Under the pieces are notes generated by a model. The model was given only the letters and a program-made list of their open reading frames with translations, was not told where the DNA came from and searched no databases. Source: Ischnura elegans (taxonomy: Eukaryota; Arthropoda; Insecta; Odonata; Coenagrionidae). Taken from it: 64,000 nucleotides of DNA. Shown here in pieces: positions 45,101-56,639 of the stretch. The number at the start of each line of letters is the position of its first letter. Position 1 is the stretch's first letter. Both the position numbers and the translations under genes were made by a program. The stretch is from NCBI RefSeq assembly GCF_921293095.1, contig NC_060251.1:40405644-40469643 (forward strand), given 5' to 3'.

Positions 45101-48100
45101 GTTACAATTGCTTACCTCAAAATGCTGTAGAATTTGAATATGAAGTATTAATTTTTGATAAAAGCTGCAGAAAAAGTAAATGCACCACAATTTTCCCAAT
45201 TTATCCACCTTTGTTTTAGATAACTCGTTACTTTAATTTTTTTTAAATATCTGGGAAAATCTAAAATGAGACCTGTACTTTTTTCTTATTTCCATTATAA
45301 ATGATTTGATTGAATTAATATTTTTTTTAAACAACACAAAAAACATGGTTTAAATAGTTTCTCAACATGCTTTTAATTATTAGGCAATTCTTTTTCAAAC
45401 TCAAGTTTACTAGATTTTTCAGCCAATAGTGGTAGATTATGGGCTAGGAAGAAGGATAAATTCTTGAATAGATTTTTTTTAAAACTGCTATCTTGGAAAA
45501 AGGGGGAGTTTATTTGTTTTACTCAAAATATTTTTTGTTGAGTGAGCACTATGCAATTCAATGGTTGTTGCACTGTAATGATGAGCAATATCTAAAAAAA
45601 AATTTTTTTAATCAGCAGAACTCTCGTGATTTAGGGTCCACCATTATATATTTTGGAAAGTGCTTGTGGGAGTGAAAAGTAATTAGGAAGTATTATTTAA
45701 TTACTTTCCTTCATTTTTTTAGCATTCAAACCCATTGACCTTGCCCGCCTCATGTTAAAATGAGAAGATTTTCTATAAATGGTGATAAGTCATTGAACAT
45801 GGTATTCTATCCATTAATACGGAATAATCATTTTAATAAAAAAATTTCATCACTAAGAACTCTCAAATGAAATATGTATTTTCAGAATAGGAAAGATCGA
45901 TGAGCCTTGAATGATGTAAATGTTTTTGAAGTTGCTGCCACATATTAATAATCCAGCACAATAAGGCAATTCCAGTGGTTGGCTTTGCTTGGGTTCTTTG
46001 AGCTGCATGAACCTAATGATGGTGTTTACTAACAAACTTCTTTCAGGTTTAATTATGACATCCAAGTGTTGCTGTGCATTAATGTGTTGATAAGTAATCA
46101 GGCTGCATTAATTAATATAGTTTCAAAGTGTTTATCACACAGGAATTAGTTCCAAGGAATGTAGGATATGGTCATTTTCTGCAGTGTTGGTGTTAATTTG
46201 CCTTTCTTTAATGAGTGCGTTATGATGTAAGAAAGCTCTTTCAATGGTGACGTACCTGATTTAGGAATGGTGAAGATATTGATCTTTATGAGCAATCTAG
46301 CTGTGATGAAGCACTTGGGAAAAACTGTGTGTTTTATGCTGGTTTTTGTGTTTCTCTGTGGTGTTGGAGTTGAAATGTGCATAATGGAATGTTCATAAAC
46401 ATTCTTAAAGTTGGCATTAATGTTTGCGTGTATGCTGGCTGAGTTAATAGTCATCTTGCGTATGGGGTTCCTGATGTTTAATATCTTAATCGCAATTAAT
46501 TTATTCCATGCCCCAAAATGATTTTTATGATGAAGAGGAATCAGCCTGTGGTGATTTTGTCCTGGCTCCACAGGAGTGGAAAGGAACTTAGTCAATATCA
46601 GCATCGTTAAGTTCGTTTAAGATGCTTGAATGTTACATCATTTGAGGAACTGAAATGGAAGCTGATACCAGCTAATTATGTAGATACATCAGCAAAGTGA
46701 ATACAAAAGTGAATTTCACCATGAAAAGTGAAACAGAAGGTGCAATCATTAAGCTTATGAATGGGAACTTACTACAAATGGTACACAATGGATTCAGCGA
46801 AAGAGTGATGAATATTTTTTGCCTTTAAAGTGACCATAAATCAATGTTATTTTTCTTGCAGTGTAATTATTCTTTTACTTTGGGAATTTTCGTCATGCTA
46901 ATGGAAATGAAAGCATTAAATAAAAGATTAAAATCTTAGAAGATTCCCAAAAAAATTCTCATGATTGAAGCAAAAAGAAGTGGTGATCCTGATAAAGCCA
47001 AATCTCTTTTTGACATCATTTCCATATGAATATTAAACAGTGCACTGTCTCATTCAAGAGAAATATTTGAATTATGAATGCAGTTTACTTAGGTGAAAAA
47101 GGTAGCTGCTCCAAGCCCATAAATGCTGCTGAACAGGGAAGCCTTTCCCCTCTGTACGTGCTCCGAAGGAAAATTATTGGAATCTGGAGGATGTGAAAGT
47201 GCTGTATTGCTTACATTGAGCAATGAAGAATGCTAAAGATTTTGGAGAGTGCGTGAAATCAAATGGTGCCGATGTCAATCTTATAGTTGATACACTATTT
47301 TCCTAACGGTAGTGCTTCTGAATAATAGAAAGTAATTTCTCTTGGATGTGTTAGAAATGAAAATATGCAGTATGAGTGTTGATATAAAATGATGGTTGTG
47401 CTCATATGATACAGTATTTGAATCAACAATTCAGTAGTAATGCCACGTTATGTTTTTTAAAGTTCATAATTACATGATCTAGTGGCTAAGCTCAAAGCCA
47501 AGGAGTGAGTCTTCTTAGGTTTTCTTTTGAAAACCTTGGGTAGAAGACAGAATAATTTAATCGGCCGCATCATGAGATGCAATGATCTAGTGAAAATTAT
47601 CATTGCAGGACAGGTGAAACGAAAGAATGGCAGAAGTCGGCCTGAATGAGATACATGGAACAGGTGATGAAGAGTGTGAAGCTGAAGACTTGTGTAGATG
47701 CTAAAAGATTAGCTGATGGTAGAATTGAGTGGATAGCTCTGTCAAACCAATCTTTGAATTGATGATGTTGATGATAATTTCATCCCATGCTGATAATCAT
47801 GGATACTTTTCTTGGTGCAAGCGACTGAAATTCAAGAGATTTTTAATGCTCTTGTGTCTAACTACGGTGTTTTTACGGAATGTGTCATGAGGGGCACATG
47901 TCAAAAATTGAATATGTCATAGCTATGCCCAGTGATGTGAGTATGCTTCAGTATGACATTTATGCACCTGAGAAGTGCACATTACAAAAAGCTGAGGAGA
48001 GAAGCAGTGCAAGGAAATGGCTTTTTCTAAGAAAAATCAGTTTTTTCAACTTGCCGTAAGTTACAGGTGGATAACACTTTTTTGTCGAGGAGTGATGTAA

Positions 48101-49688
48101 TTATATGGTGGAAGTGGTTCTAAGAAGTAGAAAATATTCCCTACATAAGTTGGTGTTTCTATTGTGTGGACTTAGTTCACAATTGAGAGCTGTGCAACAA
48201 GTGTCTCCATACGGATTTGTCTTCCCTGATCTCGTTATGGATGTGTGGTGGCTGTTATATTTCTGGAGCTTGCATGCTGTGTGGTTTTACCCTAATTTCA
48301 TATTATGAGATGTCTTCTCATTTCATAGATCAGAAAAAAAATTATGCAAGCCTTTCTATTTAACCAGATACTGAGAACCATAGATTCCTCTGGCTCCAAA
48401 TCCTCTCGCTACAAAGCAACTGAGTGCCATGAGTGTGACTGGGTGGTGGCATTAAGCTGTGTAACATAATAACAGCATCCTGCTCGAATTAATGAGTAAT
48501 TTAACCACCCTCTCATGTTGTGTGGAAAGTTACTAACAGTGTCACTAAACTCTCTTGCCTTACCAGTCCTGGTGCTAATTAACTGGAAGTGGATACCCTT
48601 TTATATAAGTGTAAAAGGAATTCATCTTTCTTCTCCTGTTTACAATAATTGATCATGCTCACCATGTTCCTTGGTCTAATACAAATGCAAGTGTAATGTG
48701 CCATAGAGCATTAAATGAGAATACTTCCTGCCTGGAGGGCTTATAGCAACTCATGCCAAAAGCTAGCCGCAGTGGGATGATTCATCACAGTTTTTTTGCT
48801 GTTAATTGAGCATTTCACTTCAGAAAATTTTGCCTCAGTTTTGTGTCATCATCGGTGCAATAGCACTTTCGTGGCTTGTGTGTGAGAATAGCTGATTCAG
48901 AGATTGAGTGTCACACTTCACTTTGATGAAGGCTGGTGGAATGTACCTCAATGAGTGAATGCCATGCTAATGGAATCATTATGGATTTGAATTTAAGCTG
49001 AGGAAAATGTGCGAGATCTGTTTTGGATGTCTACAAAGTATTTGTGACAGAACAAAAGTCAGTGTGATCTGCTATTTTGGAAGAAGATGACATCAGGAGA
49101 CTGTTGATGGCAGCATTGAATTTTTTAATTATGGAGAAAACATTTAAAACCTAAGGTAAAAAACAAAAGAAATTGATTTGAATTCTTAGAAATCCATGAA
49201 AAGTGGGAGAATTAGGATCCCATCACCTATTGCGGTCTGGTTCCTCTAAAAAGCCCTTGGAAGAGGAACCTGGCTTGTGGTTCTGTCTTTCGTAGTGTCC
49301 TTATTCATGACTTGAGATTCAGATTGGAATCACAGTGTTTTTATTGCATAATGAGCATGAAAAATACTTCTGGTTGCAAAAATAGTTCATTTGTGGATTA
49401 CTGGTGGCTCATATTTATAGCATGTGCCAACACTGAAAAGTATGCAATAAATTTTGTTCATATTACTTGGCTCAGGGTGCAGGTGGAGTGGAGATGAGAT
49501 GGAATGCATTATATTTTTTGGCTTAATTTTTTTATGTTAATTATCCCATTTTTGTTAGTTTATTTTAAGTTTCTGTTATACAAACCTGATCTTAATCCAC
49601 TTTCTTCCTGCAGAGCGCTGGATATTATCACCCACAGCCATGGCCCCAAGATTCATATGGAGATACTGTTGTCACTCCTGACATTGCT
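42167..49688 (+). CDS. Glycine-rich, probably RNA-binding protein (two internal exons)
   Basis: Exon 42167-42475 follows CCATGCTTTTACAG and ends TACCAG/GTGAAA. Exon 49614-49688 follows TTTCTTCCTGCAG and ends at GCT/GTAAGT. Both are phase 0 at each end and so could join directly into 128 codons. The protein is acidic at first (PDEDGEGDQLLPKRHYLPPD), then rich in Gly, Arg, Asn and Tyr (NNVRGGGGVGYRGQMW, GNPRYFRG, SGNYPSYNN). It continues SAGYYHPQPWPQDSYGD. RGG and YG-type low-complexity sequence is common in RNA-binding and RNP-granule proteins. I do not recognise the family. The first exon could instead start at the ATG at 42154, inside what I read as the acceptor. Further exons must lie downstream; none was identified. 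Confidence 0.6.
42476..49613 (+). other. Large intron of the glycine-rich gene
   Basis: This is about 7.1 kb of AT-rich DNA with few repeats apart from a LINE 3' fragment at 47540-47770. Intervening alternative exons cannot be excluded. A 152-codon minus-strand frame at 46146-46604 is the longest open frame here and is not recognised. Confidence 0.55.
47540..47770 (+). pseudogene. Degraded LINE 3'-end fragment
   Basis: Frames read QNNLIGRIMRCNDLVK and IAGQVKRKNGRSRP, matching the RNNLIGHILRHDGLMK and GQVEGKNGKGRPR blocks of the LINE at 6009. The fragment ends in a GATGATGTTGATGAT tail and contains stops and frameshifts. Confidence 0.7.
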
Positions 49689-50269
49689 GTAAGTTCTGAT
49701 TGATTCTCAACCTAAGCTCAGCATTTGCTGGATCTCTAATACACTTAAGAGATTCATGCTGACGGCCATGCATATAATTCCAGCTTGTTTCCCATTACTC
49801 AAGATGTACTCCTATCATTTTGTTTTTTGCTGTAATTTCATTCTTTCATTTTTTTTGCTTCTCTGAAAACTGTTTATGATATTCTAGCACTTTTGCGACA
49901 GTGGGCGAATGCCATTGTACTTTGTAGTTTTTTGTCATAGTTAGTTCTTGCAAGGTCATGAATTTTTGTAGCTCTGATCTGATATTTTAGTTGGTGAAAT
50001 TGAATAGATTTAGGTTTTAATCTGTAGATGTTAATTGATACCTCCACTGTTCAAGCACTCAACAATCACCCACCGGATTAAACCCGCTCATCTCGGAGCG
50101 CAACAATACGCATGCGCCCAGCTGGCAGTAGCCGGAGCACAAACGTTCACCTCCTAAGCTTGGAGACTTGGAGGTGGGCGTTAGTGTTCTGGCTACTGCC
50201 AGCTGAGCACATGCGTAATGTTGAGCTCCGAGATGAGCGGGTTTGATCTGGTGAAGGCACGGCAGGAAC

Positions 50270-50520
50270 AAGTGACTTTGTACGCAGTCATGTGCGTGGG
50301 TGCAAAGTTAAGTACACCAAAGGATGAAGTTCAGCATGATAAAGTATTTGACTTAACCGGGATTCGAACTCGGATATCCCGATTGCCGGTCAGGTGTGTT
50401 AGCCAGTTACACCACAGAGCCATTTTCTCAGAGCAAACTTCGTGATGGGTTTACCGAACAAGATGTAAACGTCACAAGTCCACAGTGTGGCACATGTGGC
50501 AAGGGTCGTGCTTACTAAGC
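50270..50520 (-). mobile_element. tRNA-derived SINE (minus strand), copy 2
   Basis: On the minus strand GGCTCTGTGGTGTAACTGG (A-box region) and GAGTTCGAATCCCGG (B-box) are spaced as in a tRNA. The flanking AACGTCACAAGTCCACAGTG is shared with the copy at 26285-26530. Confidence 0.75.
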
Positions 50521-50569
50521 CACTGTCGGGGTGAAAAACCCTTGTTTTGCCGCTGGTCGGTGACGACGA

Positions 50570-50740
50570 ATTTCAAAGACCCATCCTGAAGTTTGCTCTG
50601 AAAAAATGGCATGGTGGTGTAACTGTCTAACACACCTGACGGGCAATTGGGAGATTCAGGTTCTAATCCCTGCTAAGTCAAATATTTTTCATGGCGAACT
50701 TCATCCTTTGGTTTATTTAAATTTGATCCGGTGGGTGATT
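50570..50740 (+). mobile_element. tRNA-derived SINE (plus strand), copy 3
   Basis: ATGGTGGTGTAACTGTC, then AACACACCTGACGGGCAATTGG, then AGGTTCTAATCCC repeats the A-box to B-box order of copy 2 on the other strand. The GCGAACTTCATCCTTTGG tail matches as well. Confidence 0.7.
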
Positions 50741-51149
50741 TTTGAGTGATAGTACGGTAAAGGTATTGCAATGTACAGTCGTGGTAATTAAAAGTACTGT
50801 ATGGACACGCTTTGAAGCAACTTCAGTGCAAAATCTAAAAAACCAGTCTTTCATGTTGGTTTGACACTCTTAGTCTCCAGGAAAGAGATAGCCTGAGTGG
50901 AAAGGGGGTAATGAAGACATTTTCTGGCACTCTGTTCTTAGATTTGACATTAAAAAAGAATAGTTCTTTTTGCCCTTAGATCTTACAAAAAAGATAAAAG
51001 ATGCCTAAAAAAAGGAGGAGATTAAAAAATAATGGTAGTTCACAATTATCAATGCTAATAAGGAGGTTTGTATTTGTGTTATGTAATTCAATCATAAGGT
51101 ATATGTACTTATCTCACTCACTCAGTGATTCATTCAGCAGTTTGGTGTG

Positions 51150-51335
51150 GATCGGTGAGGGTAAAGCTCACCAGGGATCAGGGTTGGTGTCCATTTCCCC
51201 TCCCTGGTCCTCCTCATATGCAGAGGATTTTTTGTGTGTCTAAAGGCTTCATCTGGGATTAGAACCAAACCCCCTTTGATCAGTAGCCAAGCACTCTACC
51301 CTCTAGTCCACCATGCTGTTGGTGTAATTTGGCGT
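51150..51335 (-). mobile_element. Second tRNA-derived SINE type (minus strand)
   Basis: On the minus strand GGTGGACTAGAGGGTAGAG with TGGCTACTGATC forms an A-box-like half and GGTTCTAATCCCAG a B-box. The sequence differs from the SINE family at 50270. The 3' extent is approximate. Confidence 0.55.
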
Positions 51336-51619
51336 GAGGCCTCCAAAGTACCGATAATCACTTGTGAGGTTTTCATCAGTGCATCATCTTAAATGAGTTT
51401 TTGTGTGTCTCTTGAATGATTCTTCAGGTGTAGTTAACTTATTATGACTATGAGGAAATTTTAATTACATTATCATTACTCTCTTCCCCCCCTTGCATAG
51501 TATCGCATAATTTTAACCCTTTTCTGCCTTGAAAATATCTCCTATTTCCTTCTAATACGTCATCTATTTAAACTTATTTCAAACCCTTGCTTGTTAAATA
51601 CAAGCATGTAGTTCATTTT

Positions 51620-52650
51620 TCACATTCGTGTACCTCCTTCAATGAGTTCTAGGACTTCATCTGTGATCAATGTAATTTTCTTGACAGCTGCTCTTCCATG
51701 AACCTCTTTTGAGGCCTCCTTTAGTCCACTTTTAATGTTTTTCCAGCTATCTTCATCAGTAAAATCCTCTTTTATTGTATCTTCCACTCCAATTTTAACA
51801 CATGTAACCAATTTCAGCTCTCAGTTAGTCCCCACCCAGACATTCAAATGAGGAACTACTTAACGTCGAGGGTATTTTTTCATGAGAATTCAATCTTGTC
51901 GGTCAGCTATAAAATTAATGAGTCAAGTAACTGAGACAGCATAGGATAATAATATGCTGGTTCCCCTTGCCTTCTTCATTGTAGTACTAAAGCCATTTGA
52001 GTAAAAGTTACCATGCCTGCCATAATTTGAGTGTAGCTGTACCTATCTGTATGATTTCCCTTTTCCCTCAGTGAAGGAGACCTGCTGTTCTCTCCTCCTG
52101 GTGATGGGGAGTATGTATAATTTTTGGTGAAATCCCACCACAGCCCAAGGATAAACTGAAACTCCATCATAGTGTCATCGCTTTTTATCCACGACTGCTT
52201 ATTCATCCAGTAAACTCGCTAATATTGCAGCAAACCTCTTGAACTAGAGGTGGACCTATCATCTACAACCCAGTTGACACAACCAGTGGCTTTAAGCTCA
52301 GCAGCTAGATTTCTTTTCTACAGAAGCCAGTTTCTTGATTGGCTTTGTAAACTCCTGAGACCTTGTAACAGTCTTTAAATCTCTACCAACTTTCAAGTGC
52401 CTAACTCCATACATCCCTGCCCTATTTTAATGCTATTCATTGTCTTTTCAACTTGCATTTGCCTTCTTTCTTGACAAGTATTAGTCTTTTCTGATGTGCC
52501 TGCAGTTTAGTCACACTGAAGTGGCTGTCCTTCCTCCTCTCAGCCAGATATTACTCCTGCATCAGTTGTTTCACCAATAGTCTCATATGTGGCATATTCT
52601 CAATTATTCTTTGATCACCATTCCTTATGTAGAAGGCATTTGAGATGGCT
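51620..52650 (-). pseudogene. Degraded LINE, endonuclease-to-RT linker region
   Basis: The open piece 51620-51811 reads DSWKNIKSGLKEASKEVHG and ITDEVLELIE, a pattern typical of the linker between endonuclease and reverse transcriptase in insect non-LTR elements. Sequence further upstream on this strand (to about 52650) has fragmentary frames (such as YTYSPSPGGE) that may be the ruined endonuclease. This part is inference. Confidence 0.4.
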
Positions 52651-54806
52651 ATATTAGTTAGGTTTTAATCTCCACCATATCATTGAAACTGTTTTAGCAA
52701 CATCGATTTTATTCTGCTGCATCATTGAAGCTATGTAGCATATGTAGCTACATTCCTTCTAGCTTCTACTATTGATCTGTATTTGGATGGCATACATGGG
52801 TAATTATCCTTGTTCACAAAAATTTAATGTATGTCGGCGTCATTAGAACCTATTGTTCACTACCCAATATGGATTTGAGTACAGTCACAAGAAAGTTTAT
52901 TGTCTTTAAAATGGTTGAAATGGAGACAATGCTAGTTAAGCATTGTCTAAAACATCTGTATAACCCTATAGTGTACCTCTAAGTTTAAAAAAATTAGTCA
53001 TTTATGAGGCCTTAAGTTATTTAGAGATGAGTTAGTTTAGTTAGTTATACTTTACAGCTACTAATGCAGTTTAAGTTCTATTAGACAGAAATCAGAGATG
53101 TGCGAAAAATTGCTGCATTTTCTATTAAACTACTTAAGTGAAAACTTGGAGATCAGAGTGGAAGATATCAAGGTTCAGGAAATTCTAAACTATGATGAGA
53201 GTTCATGTGCCCAGGACTGTTTTTAGTGAGTATATAAAGTTTTTTCTAGCTTTAAAATGATTTTAAGATAGGGAGTTCTCAGTGAAAATATTTCATGCTT
53301 TGAAACTTATCAGTTAATGAAATTTGTGTGTTCATAATTTTATGGAGAAGGTGATTAGCTTTCCTCTGTGTAGTGTAGTGATACAAGTATATATTGCATT
53401 TTTTAATTAGCTATGTAGACATTAGAATTGATGGGAAGCCCTTGATTCGTGAGGTATGAGGTTAAGGCTTTTCTGAAGAAAAAAATAATGGAATTATCAT
53501 TTATTTTCTATCATTTTTTATGTTTGCTCCTTAAGTACATTGTTAGGCATTCAGTCAAGTCTCTTAAGGAAGGCATATGAGTTGCTGAAGTGAAATGTTT
53601 ATGAGCAGAGTTCTGCATTTCCTTGTGTGCTGCTCATCTGTTTGCCGTAAGGAGAAGAATCTGCTGTACCACATGCGGAATTTTAAATCCTTATATATTG
53701 GATGGGTAACTCATCATAATGTTACCTTATGAACCTTGGCTTGCAACTGTGTTTACCATGTACCAGAGACCTGATTTTTTGGGCAAGAATGGGCGTAAAA
53801 GATTGTGCCCTGATTACTAGCTTTGATTGGAGTCTCATAGAAGTCAAATAATGCCGGAGCTCTGTCAGTGGAATATTGATTCTAATGTTGAGTAATTACT
53901 CCAGACATGGAGATGTGCAACTTCTTGTGCTTTACTCAGTCTATTATATGGGAAGTTTACTTGAAGATCGTATGTTGTCTGTTATTTGGAGTGCCAGTTC
54001 CTGGAGATCTTTTCACCTTTTCTCTAATGCTTTATGCTTCGACCTACCTTCCATAATTAAATGGTACATATGGCCTAAGGCATCAAACAAATATATGAAA
54101 AACCAAGTATTCAACGTTAATCTCTTCATTGTTTTTTAACAATCAATACAAAGTTCGATAAATTTGATAGTTGTGAAATAGGCTCTACCAGTCAAATAAT
54201 AATATTGAAAAATGACTTAGTGACTCGACTTCCAAGTGGAAAAAAATTCAGTGCTGTGTTACACTTTTAAGGTGCTTTTGTGCCAAATTATTTCAATATC
54301 GGTTCAATTGAATGGCATGTAAATGTCATCGACAAAGCTGTGGCAATCTCTTCAGGAGATTATCTTACATAAGTCTTGGCCATGAGGAAGATACACTCCT
54401 TGTTGAATCAGGAGTTGAATGTATATTTACTTGAAGTGAAATGTTCTTAAGTCTCAAGCCTTGATATGCAACGCTTTGCATATGGAATGACCATCATGTG
54501 GATTACCTATCTCCTGTTCGTTTCTGATGTTTTTTGCATCTCAAGATCAGAATTCATCAAACAGTGCTCGGCTCGTTCTTTCTTTTTTAGGTGTGTAATG
54601 CAAAGAAGGAAATCGTTGCTTAGGAGAATTGCAGATTTTTCAATCTACATCTATTTTTGTATGGATGACCTCTTGATGTATGTCAATTTTTTCAGGATTT
54701 TTCTTGAGTAGCTGCTGTTTCATCTGTATAAATCTTCAGGAAATCGTACAGTAGGGTATTTTATTTAGTGGTCTATCTTATACTTTTTAAATTATGATGA
54801 ATGTAA
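52650..54806. other. No gene supported
   Basis: This is AT-rich, low-repeat DNA, probably intronic or flanking the glycine-rich gene. The open frames (for example 53876-54139 and 54466-54711) are hydrophobic, short and unrecognised. Confidence 0.4.
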
Positions 54807-54808
54807 TA

Positions 54809-54955
54809 CAGTGAAACCTCCATTTGCGGACACCTTTTTCTTACAGTAGCCAATTCCTCTAAACTGTTCTTCTTATAATTCAACTTTTAGGGCACCCCTG
54901 CTAAACGGACATATTCTTCTGGACGTTTATTGTCCGTAAGAGAGATGTTTCACTG
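54809..54955. mobile_element. pogo/Tigger-like MITE, 147 bp
   Basis: The ends CAGTGAAACCTCC and GATGTTTCACTG are inverted repeats, flanked by TA on both sides (54807-54808 and 54956-54957), the target of Tc1/mariner/pogo elements. Inside, CATTTGCGGACA and TGTCCGTAAGAGA form a second inverted pair. It is non-coding. Confidence 0.75.
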
Positions 54956-54959
54956 TATT

Positions 54960-56329
54960 TAGAACTGGTTGTTGTAATGTGTGGCCCCTTTTTAAATTTG
55001 TTAGGAATTATGATCATTCAGTTATTGGTTTTATTGATGAGTATTGATACTATATCAGTGAATACTGATGCCTTTAACTCATAACACCCAACAAGTTCAT
55101 ATTGCAAGAGGCGTTGTTGTCCACTGTGCATCTTTATCTGTCTGTTGCTATAGTAATGCTTCATAAAATTTTATTTTTTCCCTGTGAATAATATTGAATA
55201 TGTCTTCTCTGGTCATATTCTGTGATGAATGTTCTGTTGGTGGCAAACATTGGTCTCAGTGTAAGAACTGAGAAAATGTTCTAAATGATGCTATGTTGTT
55301 CCTCAACACATTCTCTGTAGTTAGAAAATAATTTTTTATATGGCATGACAAATTATATTTCCAAATTAGGCGACTTCGTTTGCTACTATACAAGCTTTCA
55401 CATGCATATGTACATGCATTTGTACTCAAGGAGTATGGGTAGACTGCTAATGACACAATTCCAAAGAAACATTGGCAAATGATTAGCTTTCAACATGACT
55501 TATTCACTTCCGAGGATGTATGAAATTCTCCTTGATTAGTTCTATACTTAATGTGTTCGCTCTTTCTTTAAATTTAGCTGGTAATACTATGTAGTATGAT
55601 TTTCCCAATCAACTTGAATGACAGGCTTTTGAGGAAAACTTAATTGAATAAAATTAGGTAGTTCAAAGGAATTGGCAAAATGAAAAACACTCAAAAGTAA
55701 TTAACTATTAGGTTTATCAGAAAGAATGTGTTGAAGTGCATCGTGGGAGGTACTGGCATGTGTCTTGAATCCTTCATGTTTATGTATCAGTACCTAGCTA
55801 CTGAATTCTTTAGCTTTAAATTGTAAGTCATGCATGGTGCAAACAGGTTCCTGTAATTTTTCAGTAACATTATTTTATTATTTTGTTGTTCATATTCCAC
55901 ATTTTACTGACATTCAAAGTCCATAATTTTCCATGCACTATATGTATTTCAATTAAAAAAAATTTAATGCATAACATGCATAAAATATAGTTGTAAAATT
56001 GTCACAGTTGTTTCAACACTTAAGTGAATGCACTTGAGTGCACTTGAGGCTAGAGGCTTTCATGCTAATATTAGCATTTCTGGGTTTGCACAGGCAATTG
56101 ACATGCTCCGTTGAATGCTGAGAATCTTTTTCTTTAAAAATAACAAGAGGGAAGAATTCCTAGGTAGCTTGATTGGCAGATTTGATTTGATTTATTTCTT
56201 TTACCTGGCCCAGATGAGGCCACAATCCAGCCCCCTCTTCCTCTGGACCAGGGCTCTCTTTGCAAGGCTATAAATACGTAAATGAAGGAATACAGTATTC
56301 AGGAAAAAAAATTAACAACTGAGGTGATT
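54960..56329. other. No gene supported
   Basis: This is AT-rich sequence with no frame or repeat that I recognise. Confidence 0.4.
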
Positions 56330-56630
56330 TTAATAGGTGATTATTAAGAGATGCTTCCCTGAGCTTTGTGACTCATGCATGCATTGGTAATCTCAGACTA
56401 TGTATAACTCCTGACTACTCGTATAGCATCTAGGTCATTGTGACGTCACATGGAGTGGCATCGCATGGCCGCCAATCTGGCCTTTTTCAAATGAGGTTAA
56501 AATTGACCATTAACATTTGTCTGAACTGGGATTTCTAAAACCAAATAATTTGTTCATTATGAATACACTAATGGTGGGTAACGAATTACAATCAATGCCT
56601 TTCGTTTTCTTTGATGAAGGAAACTACCCT
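56330..56630 (+). mobile_element. ~660-bp inverted-repeat element, copy 4 (left-truncated)
   Basis: Only the right half remains, from TTTTAATAGGTGATTATTAAG to GAAGGAAACTACCCT. The left terminal repeat is absent. Confidence 0.8.
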
Positions 56631-56639
56631 ATTAATGCC

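Larger units (their letters stand above)
50055..50750. mobile_element. Inverted composite containing SINE copies
   Basis: The outer ends CACTCAACAATCACCCACCGG and, reversed, CACTCAAAAATCACCCACCGG are inverted. Inside, arms about 50080-50155 and 50170-50245 form a near-palindrome (CATCTCGGAG with CTCCGAGATG; CTGGCAGTAGCC with GGCTACTGCCAG). Two SINE copies then follow in opposite orientations at 50270-50520 and 50570-50740. Confidence 0.6.

Noticed and set aside
50340-50420. A functional tRNA gene
   Set aside because: The boxes are present but the arms do not form a full cloverleaf that I can draw, and the same sequence is repeated in other copies with SINE tails.
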